Source of the DNA: Gnetum montanum
Lineage: Eukaryota > Streptophyta > Gnetopsida > Gnetales > Gnetaceae
NCBI GenBank assembly: GCA_015680685.1
Contig: MNCI01005835.1
Span: 1,012,311-1,076,310 of the forward strand
DNA length: 64,000 bases
Direction: 5' to 3'
Part shown: in pieces, positions 22,701-36,073 of the stretch
Layout of the letters: the number at the start of each line of letters is the position of its first letter
Position numbering within the stretch: the first letter of the stretch is position 1
Position numbers and translations under genes: made by a program
Notes under the pieces: model-generated
Database searches by the model: none
The model's input: the letters and a program-made list of their open reading frames with translations, nothing else
What the model was told of the DNA's origin: nothing

Positions 22701-25700
22701 TCATGGTCACTACTTGATCACCAAACTATCAACAAGGATTTATATAGCAAATGTCAACAGTTAGCAAGGTTTAGGACTTGTAATTATAGTATTGTATCAC
22801 TGGCTGTATGCAGAATGATCAAAGCTAGTTTGTGTAGAACTCATTTGAAAATTATTCTTATACAGAGAAAGTAGTAGGTTATACTGAAGCTTAAACTTGC
22901 AATTAGTTATTATTAAGGTATAACAACAATGGTTATTTTTCAATTAGTAATGATCTATTGTTATTTTTTTAATGCATGTTTTGTTTATAGACCAGTTGCC
23001 CTGTCCCTGTTCTGTGTGTTGCAAGGAATGTTGCTTGTAATGTTCGGGGTGGGTTTTTCAGGTAAGTTGATTGTAAATGTTTTTGATCTCTATATATGTT
23101 AGTACTTTTATAATTCTTACGAGTGTTAATGACTGTCTTTAAAAAATTCTTATGTTGTTTTGTGTTAAAGGATATTTATTTTTTTCATTATTTTTTGTTT
23201 TGTTTTGTTTTTTTTTTAAAATGGAAATTGCTTCAGAGACTTTGATGAAGTTCTTATACAAAAAATGACCGAGGTGCTGTATGAAGCAAACATAACTACT
23301 CTTCCTCCTGCTCCTGATGTTAGCAATTATTTGATGTCAGATGTAAGATATATTTTTGTTACTTGTAGGTTTAGTGATACCTTTTTCATTTTCCTACTCT
23401 AAATAGTCTTGGATTGATGCTAGGATGATCAAACTATGAATAAAGAACTACCAGTGTCAGAAGGAATGGTTGACTCAGAGGCTGAAAAGAGGCTAAATCC
23501 ACATTCACAAGTATGCATTTTATTTCAAAGTTCATTTTATTGTAATACACACACACACGGTTTGTTTATAACGCTTTACTTTTAATAAAATAATTACCAG
23601 TGCACAGGATACTTTCATGTTTAAAACGTTTCAAAGATGGGTATGTATCTGAGACATGGTCAAAATTGGTCACCTCCTTTGAACTGGTCAAAATTGACCA
23701 CATCTCGGAGATATCAAGACATCTCATGGGACGTGTCTGTAAGTTACAGAAACGCCAGTGAAAATTTACAACTATAAATCAATAGGAATATCTGTAGAAC
23801 TAGATCACTGAAGTTGACATAAATTTTCCTCTTCTGTTCTATTGAATTATCTTGGTTTTATAAAGAATCAGTGAACATCAAACAACATAGTGTCTACCTT
23901 AAGCATCAGCAGACATTCTTTCTGTGGGACTGGCTTTTTTCTGGATTTCCAATTCAGATTGTTGAAATGTGAATATTTTGAACTTCAAAAAATTCCCCAT
24001 GTTGAGTTCAAATGCAGGCTCTCACTCTTAACTCTGAAAGAACCAACCAACCTTCAGCGAATGAATTGCATTTGTCTTTGCCGTTTGCTCTTACTTCTTA
24101 GGCTGACGTTCAGTCTCGATGCCATACATAAACTCATGTTTCAAATTCTAATGTATTGTAATTTATGATTGGCTCCATGTTGTGATTCTTTATTATTTTG
24201 AGACTTGACGTCACTGATGTATACTTGGTGCATCCCCAAAAAACTTTCATGGTCCCAAACTTGTTTAGTTATGAAACATAAGTAATAATGTTAAGGTTTC
24301 CATAAAATTGTATTTAAAAACAGTCATCACCCGAATGCTCAATGCTCATCTTGCCAAGGCAGGGTTTTGGGAGGTTGGGTAAATGAATGAAAGCCTAACC
24401 TTTTTTTGAGTGGCTGCATTCAAGCTTAAGCCAGGGTCTTACGACTTGAGAAATAAGCACCTTACCAAGAAACAAACACTTTTTTTCATAAAAGTATATT
24501 TGTTGAGCTGAAAAATTTCTGTTTGCAGTAATTGAATTTGCATTCTAGAATCTGTATTTATAGTTTATTTTTTATTTTCTTACAGGAAACAACTCAGGTC
24601 TTACAATTTGGTAACATGTCGAATGGCATAGAAAATCAAGCACTAATGCATTCGCTTGAGCAAGTGCAAGCTGTTATGCCTCAGCCTAGCATTCAGCCAA
24701 GAATTCCTTCTGCTTCAACAGATCCCTACCAAGATATTTCTCGTAGTATTCTAGCAATTAAAAATATTATGTCTCAGAACAATAGCAGTTTGGAAACTGG
24801 TATTCAAGGTTCTCCTGGTAGAGAAGAAGGTGAAGTTCCTGAATCAGATATAGATCCAGATACAAGAAGGCGCCTTCTTATATTACAGCATGGTCAAGAT
24901 ACAAGTAAGCGCAATTCTCCAGACCCTCAATTACAACCAATAAGAGCATATTCATTACCAACAAACCAAGTGCCTGGTGGATGGCTTGGTGCAGAGGAGG
25001 AAATGAGCCCTAGGCATATATCAAGGCCTCCTCCAGGGCAGTCTCCTCAAAGTGAATTGTTAGGCTTTGATAAACAGCGGTTCCAGCCGCAGTCCTACCT
25101 CCATGGTTCTGAAAATCCTGTTGTCATAGATAGATGTAATGATGACAATAAAAAGATAGTAACCGAGGAGGTTTGTATGTTGAAACATTCAGCACTACAT
25201 TATTTTGAAAAAATATTTTTGGGCCTGTTTTCATCATAAGTAGAGTAATTGGATACATAAGTTTTACATATATATTGCAGGGATGTTTCAGTGAGGAGAG
25301 GCTTAAAAGTGGTCATATCATGTCAGACTCGATAGCTAATTCAGGTATCTGTTCTTTTTAAAACTATTGATATTGAAGATGGGTGTTAAAAAATTGATTT
25401 GATAAAGAATATGTTTTAACACTAAAAATATGATTTGATAGCTGCAAAAGTACTTTTATTCACATGTTGGGTATTGTTTGCGCATGCCTTTTCTATATAT
25501 AACAGTTTATATATATTTTGTCTCCTAAATTTTTCAAAATGAATTATAAAATGCAGCAAACATTAACTTTCATTGGAATCCTTAAACAGTGGAATACATC
25601 AATTTCAAATATTGGTTAAAGCTTGTAATATCTGATGTTATTTGTTCTTTTTATTGTGTTCGAATGTACAAGCACACTGAGACACTTTATTTTTTTTCTG

Positions 25701-28700
25701 TTATTGTATCATATGCAAGATCCTTGAACAAACTAATCTGTCATCATTGATGATATGTGTCTGTGCCATGATTAATGGGAAATTATTATAGTAGACTATG
25801 ATATATTTAGACTAAGATATGCTGCAAGTGAAGTTTGAATTTAAGGGCAGAAGGTTGACAGATGTGAAGCTCAATCTCAAGGGCAATCGGTAGAGAGTTG
25901 ACCATAAAAATTATTGTCAAATTATATACCTACTAGCATATACTGTTAGGATAAAGGCAAGTATGATGATGGTGCCGTGGCTGCTGGAAGTGATTTTGAT
26001 CTCAGAACCTATTTGTAGAGATAAGCAAATAAGTTATCATTGAGCTCTGAAAATATTTACTTTGGCCTTTGGTATGCTTGAGATCCAAAAAATCATCTTA
26101 CTTATTTTTTAACTTGTGCATCAGTTTTGGTGACCTGCCTTTACACATTCTGAATTTGCAAGCATTCAGTATTTGTTGTTGTTAACTCTGCATTATGGGA
26201 TCATTTGAAAGAGCTCTGCAGTATGAGATCATTTATAGTATTTTCAATGTGTCTTTCTTAGATAGTATGTACACCACAGTTTTCTTTGTTAAGGATCAGC
26301 TGGGAAGCTAGGAGTTTGTGGAAGCTTATTTTTCTGATATTGGCCTCTGAAAATGTCAAAATACTTTGATTGCGAGTTGATCTTGGCTTCATCATGACTT
26401 GTAATAATAGGTCATGATAGGTGTCACGACTTGACCACGACTTGGGAGTGAGTTGTATCAGATGTCAAATTTTGCAAAACAACAACCATGATTAACTGTT
26501 AGAGCAGTGTGAGGTAATTTTATTAAGTCCTGACCTAACTGCGGTTAGGATGCAAATTGTGATTTATATAAATCTTCAGTTCTCAAGACCTGCATGAGTT
26601 GCAGGGTGAGGGATGCGAGAAGTGATGCCTTGATATTTCTGACTGCAAGTTGACTGCTAGTAGGAGGTGTTGTGGTGGATCATACCGTGACTGTTATGAG
26701 ATATTGGTCTCTCTGGATTTGTCTTGAAGTCCTCTTATTTGTCTGCAAAATATCAAAGTCAGATGAGGTGATTATTTTTCCCAATTTAGGCCTCTTCAGG
26801 TCTTAATGACTTCAACTTTTTAATGTTTTGTGTTTAGAGGAGGATACATTTAAAATTTATCTTCTGACCTGTAATAGGTCTGAAAGTGAATGGGAGTCTT
26901 TATGAGTATTGTGAGTTCGAGATTCATGAAAGTTATTGTGAGTAATGAGAGTAAAATATGAATTATTAGAGTAAAAGTTGAAAGTAATTAATAATAACTG
27001 AGTCTTTATTTTTCTTGGAGAACCAAGCCAACAATTGAATGGATTCAATTTAATCTCCTCAATCAGGCAATCAATCTTCGCAACAAGTTATTATAATGAT
27101 ATTAAGGCCACCTGCTTATAGGATTTGATAGGATCCACATTTTACCTCATGGGGCCAAGTTATTTTTGTCCAAGAAAATCAAAAGACAACAATTTTTTTT
27201 TGAGGGTGAGCCTATTTGATATGCCTGGAATGCCTTCAGGCTAGCATGCATAGAGTGCTAGTACCAGGTTTTGAACCCAGTACCTTCAGGTGCAAAGCAA
27301 TGGAAGCTAACCAACTGGCCAATGGCCTGTGCTCCAAAACATCGTTTTTAATGTGTAGTTTGAGCCAAAATTCAGTACATAAATTTTTATTTTGAAAGGG
27401 CGCCTTCAAGTTACTCCTATTTTTTTCTTTTTTCTTTTAATAAAAAAACTCCGAACATATGAAGCATAAAGAATATTTTGTAATGTTCATAAGGACTTGG
27501 TGAATTAATTTATGTTTGCCACTACCCTAATGCAACCAGTTTTTTCAACATGGTGGATTGGATTGCAAATTGCCTTTTCAATCAAAGGATTCTAGATTGC
27601 ATATTATCTAATATTCTTATCTAGGATCATGTCAAATTGTACAATGATAAACATTAAAAGATTAAAGGTTTTTTTTTAAAAAACTTTTGTAGTATGACTT
27701 CCAGAATCAGTGGAATTGCCGCAATCATCTAGAATTGTGATTCTTGTTTGATCCAGAATGGCATGGACAGCGTTCATCATCATTCTAGCCTTGTTCTGAT
27801 AATATGGGATTGTCTACCTGAGTTCTATTTCGTCATTAATCTCTATCAATATATCTACCTTTTTATACACCCTAGCCTCCACCAAGAAAAAACAGAAAGC
27901 TCTCCCATAGGATTAGGCATAGTTTTACAGTTGGTTGTTAATCCTTCTATTGCATCTGGGCTTGGGATAGTCAATGGCAGGGTTTGAGTGGAGTATGATT
28001 CCAATCCGCTTCAGATAACTACACTGTACTGTGTACATTCCAGGACATCATGCAATGGTAGAAGTCGTTGTCATCATCTTTTCCAAAGTCTTTAGTCTTT
28101 TTTTGATGGAACTGGACAATTTGTGTATCTCATCTGTGGTAGGCTTTTTGGCCATATCATGGTTTAACCAACTTTCCACGTCTTTTATTTGAAAAGAGCT
28201 AGATGTTATGTGAGTCCAAGTAAGCCTCTGCCCTGGCTATTGCCGGCCACATTGTGCCTGAGGCAAAAGTTTGAATGGTATTAACAGTTTTTCTATCTTG
28301 GTTTCTTTGAGGAAGCAAGGTATTAATTGAATTTTTTCATATCCTATGTTGGAGAAGGATCATCTTGGTGCCTTTATCCCAACAACATGCTTAATCTATT
28401 AAGGTAGTTTACTTAACAACATTGCCCTTGCATTACTCTCTACTTAGGCAGAATATTTTTTTACTATGCTCATCAGAATGAAACCTCCACCTGCTCTAAC
28501 CAAGTTAAGTAGGGATAATAGATCTTTGTCAAAAAAGTTTTAGTTCTCTTGCCACATGTATCAAGGTGACTGCTAAAATTTAGCCTACTTATGTGTCTGG
28601 TCATCAAAATGTTTAAATTAATCTGTATCCCTATTAGCTTTGACAACCTTAAACAGGGGTTTGGACCTCCTAAGTTTTTTTCAAAGCTATTTTCTAGTAC

Positions 28701-31700
28701 CTAGTTGCAGATTTCTTTTATAACAGAGATCACTGTAAGAGGGGTTGAGCCCTGAAACTGTGGTTGCTAGTAAACGATAATGTGAGCTGAGTAAACTGGA
28801 AGCAACAATTTATTTTGAGTTGCGTTTAAATTCCTCAGGTTCCAGTATATTAAAAACTTAGTTGTTCTTACATGGGATAACACTTATTTTCCTGGAGATT
28901 CTGTCCAGCCCTAAGATATTTTGTAGATTTATTAAAAGCCTACAAGAGGCTGATTTTGTGCAATTTTATTTTAACTGTCTATTTTTGATAATATATTTTA
29001 TAAATCTATTGGTTGTATTACAGGAGATGAAGACGCACCCTTAAATAGAACATTATCCAACTCGAGAGCTGTCCAGGGCATTATAATGAATACTTCAAGT
29101 TATATATGTGCCTTGAACAAAATTGCTGAGTATTGCAATACAAAAGTATGTCAAATTGCTTTTCGTGTTCTCTTGCTTCTACGTCTGTTAAATGATATTC
29201 TATGAAAATTTTTAATAAATGCCTGTATACTTGCACAAAATAATTTTCTTTCTGTTCTCCTCTTTTTAAATTCCAGGTTGACTTCCGTTTATCCTTGAAC
29301 TCTGCTGCAATGGAGCTAGAGTTTTCTGTTGAGGTCAGTTTCATTTGAACTAGTTTAAAGATGCCCTACAATTACATTGCTTTGGAATTTATTGAAAACT
29401 GGTCATCATTTTATCCTTATTAGATTCTTATAATGCTCTTATTCAGGCACTTTTTGATGGTAAACAAATTGGTGCAGCAGTTGGTAAAACAAAAAAAGAA
29501 GCACAACAAAAAGCATCTTTAGAAGCTCTCAAATATATGGCAAGTAAGTATTTTAGTTGTCTTTTCCATTTGGTTCTGAGTTTGAAGTTTGTGCATGGAC
29601 GCATCTGTAACATGCATGGGGCTGTGGGGCTGATTAAACAGTCCATCTACTTTTTTACCTAGACCTAGCAAGTAAAAACATTGTTACAATCTATGATCAA
29701 AAATGCCTTTTTTCCCAGTACCTGTTGCACTTCTGATGCTCATTACAAAGATCTATCATCATGATTATTCTAGGTTACACGTGATTTTGTCTCTACCTAG
29801 CTATGTTATACGATAAATGTAGTTAACTTGCTATGGTAGTGCTTTATCTGATTGACCCAAGAGTGTTTAAAATAGTAATCCCCATTCGCGAGTGTAAAAG
29901 TGAAACGTTCAATCAATGCTTTCTATGTGAATGATTAATGATACTTTAGTCTCCAGTCTACATTTATTTTTATCTGACTTATCATCTACCTCTCTAATGG
30001 GACCATTGTGTTGATTTCATCATTACACATTGATTTAAAGAAATGCAGGTTTAAATCCTAGAATCATCATTTCATTCAAACTTCATCATATGGCCAGGAG
30101 TACATCAGATTTGGGTGGATCTCTACCACTTAATTTTGGCTATATGGCTAATTCTTGTTTGCAACAACAATAGCATGTCTCTTCTAGCAATTCCATCATA
30201 CGTCTTCTTTGGTCTCAACCACCTTTTCCTAAATTAATTGTTTCTTTTGTAATTGGACATGCTTCGCCATTATTTTTAAAAGCATAAGATTAAACCATCT
30301 CCGACAATCCGACAGCTTCTCTCATATTGGTGCATCCTGTAGATATCTACTTATAGTTTTGTCCTCTGTGGTATCTTCATCATCTAGATCAACATAATAC
30401 ATGTCTCTGACACTTATTTAGAATTAACTAAGAGTAGAGGTATAAGAGGAACATTTATAACTTCTCGTAAGTACATAGGAATAATATGCCATATATAGCC
30501 ATATTGATAATATTAAATAGGAAGTTATAAAAATTTAAAACTAGGTAGGGATTTATAAATGTCATTGTTTGCTACATCCTTAGTCATATTTTACTGTTAT
30601 GAATGGTTATTGATATGCTTAATATGTTCGACGGGTGAAGGTAACTCCATGAATTTCAGAGAATGCTATCATCATTATGATGACGATCATGGTTACCGTT
30701 TTTATAATCAGTACTAGGAATTTGTTCATATATAGATGAGTACATTCGTTTTCCTAATTATGCAGATCAATATGTTTTAGCTAGTGCTTCACGAGGCCAG
30801 ATAGATTCTGGTGCATTGCGGGCTCAGGTAGAAACTACTTTAAATCAACAATGGACAGATGAGGATGGCATGCGAGAAGCTTGTAGTAATCTAGGTGGTC
30901 TTGGTCTGAAAGATGATGACATACCTGTTGCAAGTACTTCTGGTCAGTCCAAATTCGCAGAACAACGATTGCTTGATGATTCTAGGAACTTTTTGAATGC
31001 AATTGACAAATTGAAGGATTTGGTAAGTCCTCTTTCAAGAAAGTTAAGTACTTGAATTGTCAGTTTTTCCTTTTACATAGTGCACTCACTAGTGGAGCTT
31101 ACTGCTTTAAAGACCAACTATGAATTGAATGAATTTGACAACCTTTGTTTAGATAATATTTATGTACTCTACACAGGTAGGAGCTACTTTAAATTAACAA
31201 AGGACAGAAAATTGAGTAAAATTTGTGATGATATTATGCCAAAGATGTTAAACACGATAAACACGATGCTCTGATTCATTGTAACTTCTTGATATCATAT
31301 TTGACACTTTATATTATGAAGTATTGCATTATCCTGTTATAGATTTTTTTGAACTTTTCTAATTTAATTTAATTTTTTAAATTTTTAAGTTTAGGCAATG
31401 TTCACTAATTTTTAATCTTCATATATTCTCAGTGCACCTTTGAAGGTCTTAGTGTTGTTTTTCAAGGGCCATCTTCTGGGGTTGCGAACAAGCAAGAATC
31501 CTATGCACAGGCATGTTTTGGGATGGATTAGCTTAGTTTAACCCAGAAAAAGGGAAAAAATTAGTTGATTGAAATTTCTGAGCTTGATTTATGTCTTTAT
31601 AGTTCCCTCTGAAGATAGGTGATTGTAATTTATATCTTTCTCTTTATAGGTTGAAGTAGATGGGCAGGTTTTGGGTAAAGGCAGAGGCTTAACTTGGGAA

Positions 31701-32502
31701 GCTGCAAAGCTAGAGGTTTCTTTTATTTATCATGACAAACTATTTTGACCATTGAGTATTGTTGAATGTCTGAAAATATTCTACTGTATTTTATTTCTTC
31801 TATTCATTTCTTTTATATTTTCATGATGTTATTTAAAGTAATCGTAACACTCATTGTATTTTACAAATTTGTTGGTCCAGGTCTATTGTCTTTCTAGGCA
31901 ATTTTTTAAAATATGCATATATGTTTTGCAGGCTGCAGAGGATGCACTACGTAATTTTAAACCAACGTTCATTCACAGGTCACAAAAGCGGCATAGTTCT
32001 CCAAGGTGCATAGTTAAATTATATTTATTTATTTATATAGTGAGAGAGAGAGATTGATGATGTTTCTACTTGCACTCAGAGAAATCACGAAACTTGGAGC
32101 ATTAATGTGTTAATTAATTTAGAGAAAACTTTATTTCTTTATGCAATTTAGATAATATCAATTATTTTAGTTAAGACATTCTACCCTCTTACAGCTTGTA
32201 TTTAAAAGTTCTAATTTTCTAACCTTTTTGGAGACATTCTTGCATTTTTTAAACCTTCGAATTGTACCTCGTTTTTGTGCTTCTTGTTTTCTTTGTTAAA
32301 TTTAACCTTGAATTTCACAGTAGCATCGGATTTGATGTGGTTAAGTGAACATATCTTTGAAATCTGTTCTTGTTTCACTCTATTCAGGCCAGTTTCAAGT
32401 CATTCCAACAAACGGCTAAAGTCTTCAGATTTATCCCGTGGCGCTCCTCGAATTCCACCGTCCCCAAGAAGATATTCAAAGAGTGGATCATCAATTTCTT
32501 AA
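19777..32502 (+). CDS. CPL1: CPL1-type RNA polymerase II CTD phosphatase with two dsRNA-binding domains
   Basis: My splice model has 17 coding exons: 19777-20061, 20991-21464, 21885-22095, 22270-22427, 22991-23061, 23237-23342, 23424-23510, 24586-25170, 25281-25344, 29024-29145, 29277-29333, 29447-29543, 30766-31022, 31433-31510, 31650-31715, 31932-32005 and 32388-32502. All phases agree, giving 968 residues, about the length of Arabidopsis CPL1. The FCP1-type phosphatase domain (about 145-400) has the catalytic DLDET at 149-153, where the first Asp is the acceptor. [17 protein letters not shown] at about 544-570 is a conserved block. dsRBD1 spans about 711-772 and dsRBD2 about 851-916; a basic tail (RHSSP, NKRLK) fits a nuclear signal. 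In Arabidopsis CPL1 dephosphorylates CTD Ser5, limits stress-induced transcription and acts on HYL1 in microRNA processing. Two dsRBDs favour CPL1 over CPL2. All introns are GT-AG except intron 14, which is GC-AG (31511). No break was seen. Confidence 0.93.
20798..20840 (+). repeat. Fragment resembling a plant retroposon 3' tail in intron 1
   Basis: TTGTCCCAACAAAATGGGGC followed by TGGCTA recalls the 'cccaa-caagttggggt-cggcta' tail common in plant SINE/LINE 3' ends. Only this short piece is recognisable. A longer segment at about 30150-30420 in intron 12 has the flavour of the same retroposon class but is too decayed to assign. Confidence 0.35.
23640..23745. repeat. Duplicated GGTCAAAATT motif in intron 7
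   Basis: GGTCAAAATTGGTCACC and GGTCAAAATTGACCACA lie about 35 bp apart, each partly palindromic, followed by GAGATATC and GACATCTC. It resembles an LTR enhancer array but no LTR edges were found. Origin unknown. Confidence 0.4.
27193..27332 (-). mobile_element. tRNA-derived SINE in intron 9 of the CPL1-like gene
   Basis: On the minus strand: TGGCCAGTTGG (A box, 27311-27321), GGTTCAAAACC (B box, 27267-27277), then a body ending in a 9-base A tail (27193-27201 as T on plus). Both boxes match the pol III promoter consensus well, and length (about 140 bp) fits a plant SINE. It lies antisense in a 3.7-kb intron. No unambiguous target duplication was found. Confidence 0.75.
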
Positions 32503-32652
32503 TATTTTTGAGATGACCTGCTTTGTTTTTCGGAATGGTCTGTAACATAGCAGGATGAATTTTTTGAAATTAGTGCTGCTTTTAGGAACTTCACCATATC
32601 ATCATGAATCTGAGATGGAAGGGCTTTTATTTTTATTTGTTTTTTTTTTTTG
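32503..32652 (+). other. 3' untranslated region of the CPL1-like gene (start)
   Basis: Follows the TAA at 32500-32502. No classical AATAAA was seen near by; the poly(A) site is not determined. Confidence 0.5.
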
Positions 32653-33010
32653 CCGAGATGGCTCCAATTGAGCTAACGAAACAAGGTTCTGATTGGAAAT
32701 TTTTGATGATGACAATGGCAAAGCCGGCTGAATTTAGTAAAAATGATTGCCATTGCATTTCACTGGAGAAATTTCAACAGCTTTACGGAGTGCTTTCAAC
32801 AATTTGGATCTGTTCTGGAATGGAAACGTTTCACTGGTTCACTTCAGATTTGTTTTCATTTGTTTTCTTTCATTTATATTTTGAGTACTAGTTAGAGGCA
32901 GACTCTGGGTTTAATGGTTAACTATTTAGTAGTCAGAGTCTCAGAAGCAACCAGAAATTATTGTGGGTAATAGGCTATCAAATTTAAAACTGAGAAACTC
33001 CACGGGGTTT
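32653..33010 (+). repeat. 3'-flank duplication, unit 1
   Basis: 32653-32805 aligns with 33057-33205 (shared 'gattggaaattt', 'gatgatgacaatggcaaa', 'cattg..tttcact', 'gctttcag/a'). A second block (about 32950-33000, 'aataggctatcaaattt') aligns with about 33217-33240. Unit 1 therefore has about 140 bp that are missing from unit 2. The 95-codon frame at 32604-32891 lies across this unit and is probably not a gene. Confidence 0.75.
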
Positions 33011-33056
33011 GAGACAGCAGGGTAGCAGGATCGTATATTAAGCATTTATGTTTTTA

Positions 33057-33260
33057 CGAGATGGCCCCAGTTTAGCTAATTATAGAAGGTTCCGATTGGA
33101 AATTTTGGATGATGACAATGGCAAATCCTGTCGAATCTAGTAAAGATAATATCCATTGTATTTCACTTAACGAAATTTCAAGAGCTTTACAAATTGCTTT
33201 CAGTAAATTATTGCTCGTAATAGGGTATCGAATTTGAAAGTGAGAAAGGACATAGGGCTT
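33057..33260 (+). repeat. 3'-flank duplication, unit 2
   Basis: Partner of unit 1, same orientation, shortened by an internal deletion. The copies have drifted apart considerably, so the duplication is old. Confidence 0.75.
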
Positions 33261-34269
33261 ACACTGACATGTAGTTTGATATGTCAAGGTCTCTGGTTAA
33301 TCATTAATCACTCATTTTTTTCGTGTTTCATGCATATTTTACACAGCGGTATCTAGTTGGATGATTACTTTTTATTGTTTGCTCAACTAGAGTACACTTT
33401 TGGATCAAAATAGCTTTTCAAGTGTTTTGGGGCTTTGTAGTATTGGCCTCGCCAGGATTGTATTGTAGTAGCATTCGTGCATAACTCAACTGTTCCATGT
33501 CATAGGAATATTGGTTATTCATCTTCCTTCATGGATGATTTTCTTTCCTCACGCGGGCTCTATCATTGTTGTATTCTCCATAGTCCTATGTGATCTTTTG
33601 TCATCCTTGTGATGTTCATTATTTATTCTTCTCCTGCGAAATCATCATTGTTCATATAGTTTTTTTTGGTTGGGTCTTCGTGACAGCTCTTATGGTGGTC
33701 TCACACGGGAACAGGTGATTGTGATTTGTTCTTGGGTTATAACTATCAACATTCTAGTTTGATGTACATCGTCTCTCGTTCCTACTACGTTCATTGCCCG
33801 TTGTCCATTGTTGCAGGTTTCTCCTTAGCTAGGGTGCTCACATAGAAGGGTTTCCATTTATGTTTTCCCATCATTTGTTGAATTAGTGGTATGATGTTTC
33901 CATCATACTCAATGCCTTGTAAACTTGACTTACATTCGTCTCTTATGTGTATTGGGTTTTGCTTTTAGAGGTTCTTTAAGAGGTTTTGGTTTTCATGCTC
34001 TTTTTCCTTTAATTTATGTATCCATGCAGTACTTGTGCGGTGTTTTGATTTCATTGTATGGGTTATGTTTATGCGATCAATAGTTACATCTCTTTTTACT
34101 TTCGTGATGATGGATCCTAACATGCATAAGCATGGTATTGATTAATTTTGATATCTTGGGTTAGCTTCTATTGCTCTTTAATCTCAATAATAATGTTTTG
34201 TAGATGAGTTATGTCGATTCCATAGTGTATTGAGTTGCAAGTATGAGATGAACTTTTAGGGAAGTCCAT
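33261..34269. other. Intergenic DNA without recognisable genes
   Basis: No open frame of note and no repeat recognised. T-rich on the plus strand. Confidence 0.5.
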
Positions 34270-35240
34270 GTTGGGTATGTCTAATTTATAATTGATTGTA
34301 AGGTAGCAACCACTACTAAATTCTTTGAGTAGCATGTGGTGAATAGATTTGGCGTGATGTGAACACTTATTTTAGACAATGACACACACTTCAGCGAGGT
34401 AGCATTTAAATGGCATTTAAATGACTCATATAACGCTTAGGAGTGGATTGTAAATCGACCACAACAACTTACCACTTTCAAGTTAATGGTCAAATATACA
34501 TCGCACATAGTTTTATAGATCTACATTGAAACTTCCTTTAGGATATTTCACCTTTGAATTAGTGTATGAAAAATTACGAAAGTTGCCAATTCAAGCCAAT
34601 ATTTGTATGCTAACCATAGCATGTGACTTAAACTTGGGCCTAACTCTAATGTAATGAAAGTAATTAATGAACCTAAATATGCTAAATGAAAATCACATGA
34701 TTGCTTTTATGCACAATGAAGTCTAGAAAGTCTATAACAAGAGAAGGTACAATATGAGGATTAGGCACTTAGAAATTCAATTAGGGGCAAAGATTAGGCA
34801 TTTAGAGAACCTAAACATGCTAGATGAAAATTTTAGATGCTTTTAGAGGAATCCTACATTGTTCATGTGGTTTATCAATCAAGTGCATTGTTGATCTACC
34901 ACTCTTTGAACCCACAAAAGTTGATATTAGTTAACATACGAGTAAAACCATTTAGGGAACTATGGAAGCCACAACTACCTTAAACGCTACAACCACTGTT
35001 ACTTTCTCCATCTTCTGTATCTCCTCCTTAGACCTTAGTCATGTGGGAGATACCTTGATTTAATCTAATCACTGAGAGGAACCCATATTAAGGCTTTGCA
35101 ATGCATTTAAGGAAAGAGTATGAAATCACAATTTCTACATGTATACATGGATGGTCCTTTAGCTCTTTATCACTATGGGGCTAGAGTGATTGATGGGAGA
35201 AACCTCTATTTTTTCAAGGAATAATATTCAACAAATTAAG
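34270..35240 (+). pseudogene. E3: Ty3/gypsy integrase remnant
   Basis: Plus-strand translation gives integrase words in the right order with stops between: RFGVM, then LILDNDTHFSEVAF (the second catalytic Asp context), a YHFQVNGQ-like segment corresponding to YHPQANGQ in E2, then KVANSSQYLYANHSM and LKLGPNSN, corresponding to E2's KLPTLPIQ and ACDLN segment. The element is cut at 35240 by insertion of E2 and resumes at 45238. Its 5' part (gag, RT) is not recognisable. Confidence 0.65.
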
Positions 35241-36063
35241 TGATGAGTGGTGAGGTACCCCTACACCCAACCATATGAATATGAGTGTTTACACACGATC
35301 AGGGTCGAACTCCAAGGATTAAGTGCTTATGCGCTTACATAGAACAAGGATGGGTTAGTCGATTGTTGTCTTCCCAAGCTTACTTGTAAGGCATGATTGT
35401 ATGGTTAAGTAAACTTGAGGTATATGATTTTTATGCTTTTTATGTTTTATGTTCCTGGTGCTTAAAGGGGAGAAATGAAATAATTTAATAACTAATGTGA
35501 TTTAACTAGTTAACTATTTTCTAACTAGTGCTAACACTAGCATCCGTTCCCACTTGCCGGACACATCTTGAACCAGTGTAACACTACTGGGATTACCAAA
35601 CGCTAGTTGTTACTAGGTTACCAAGTGTTCCACGTATGCTCAAAGTGATCGTACTGAATGTACTAATTCATTGGTAATTAACGATTCAATAAAAATAACA
35701 TTAACTAACTAATGAGAGTAGCAAATAATAGTAAATAACATTTAAATGAAACAATTAAGCTATTCTGAATGTTGTAAGGTTGATCACAAAGTTCGTCTTT
35801 ATTTCCGATCACAAGGTGTGCTTAGGTACACAATGCTTGAATATAGATCCGTTCACTTTATGACTTCTACTGTGGGCACTCAGAAATAATTCTAACTTTG
35901 GAAAGGGAAAAATGCAAGAGTTTGGCTAAGGGACTAAGAAAACTAACTCCCAAACCAAGTGCCCCGGTCTCTTATTTATAGGCAATGAGATAGGTTCCGA
36001 CATTGGGTGTCCAATATTGCTTGGTGGGCTTCGATATCGCGGTCTTGAAATCGCGACTCATCA
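35241..36063 (-). repeat. E2 3' LTR
   Basis: Begins TGATGAGTGGTGAGG on the plus strand and ends GCGACTCATCA. TATA box (TATAAATAAG on minus) at about 35971-35980. The array holds four cores only (GACATT, AATATT, GATATC, GAAATC; about 35998-36057). Confidence 0.93.
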
Positions 36064-36073
36064 TACCTCCACG
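36064..36073 (-). promoter_or_regulatory. E2 polypurine tract
   Basis: Minus strand reads CGTGGAGGTA directly before the 3' LTR, comparable with E1's CATGGGGGTA. Confidence 0.65.

Noticed and set aside
32604-32891. 95-codon plus-strand frame after the CPL1-like gene
   Set aside because: It lies in the duplicated 3' flank, is not open in the second unit and has no domain.
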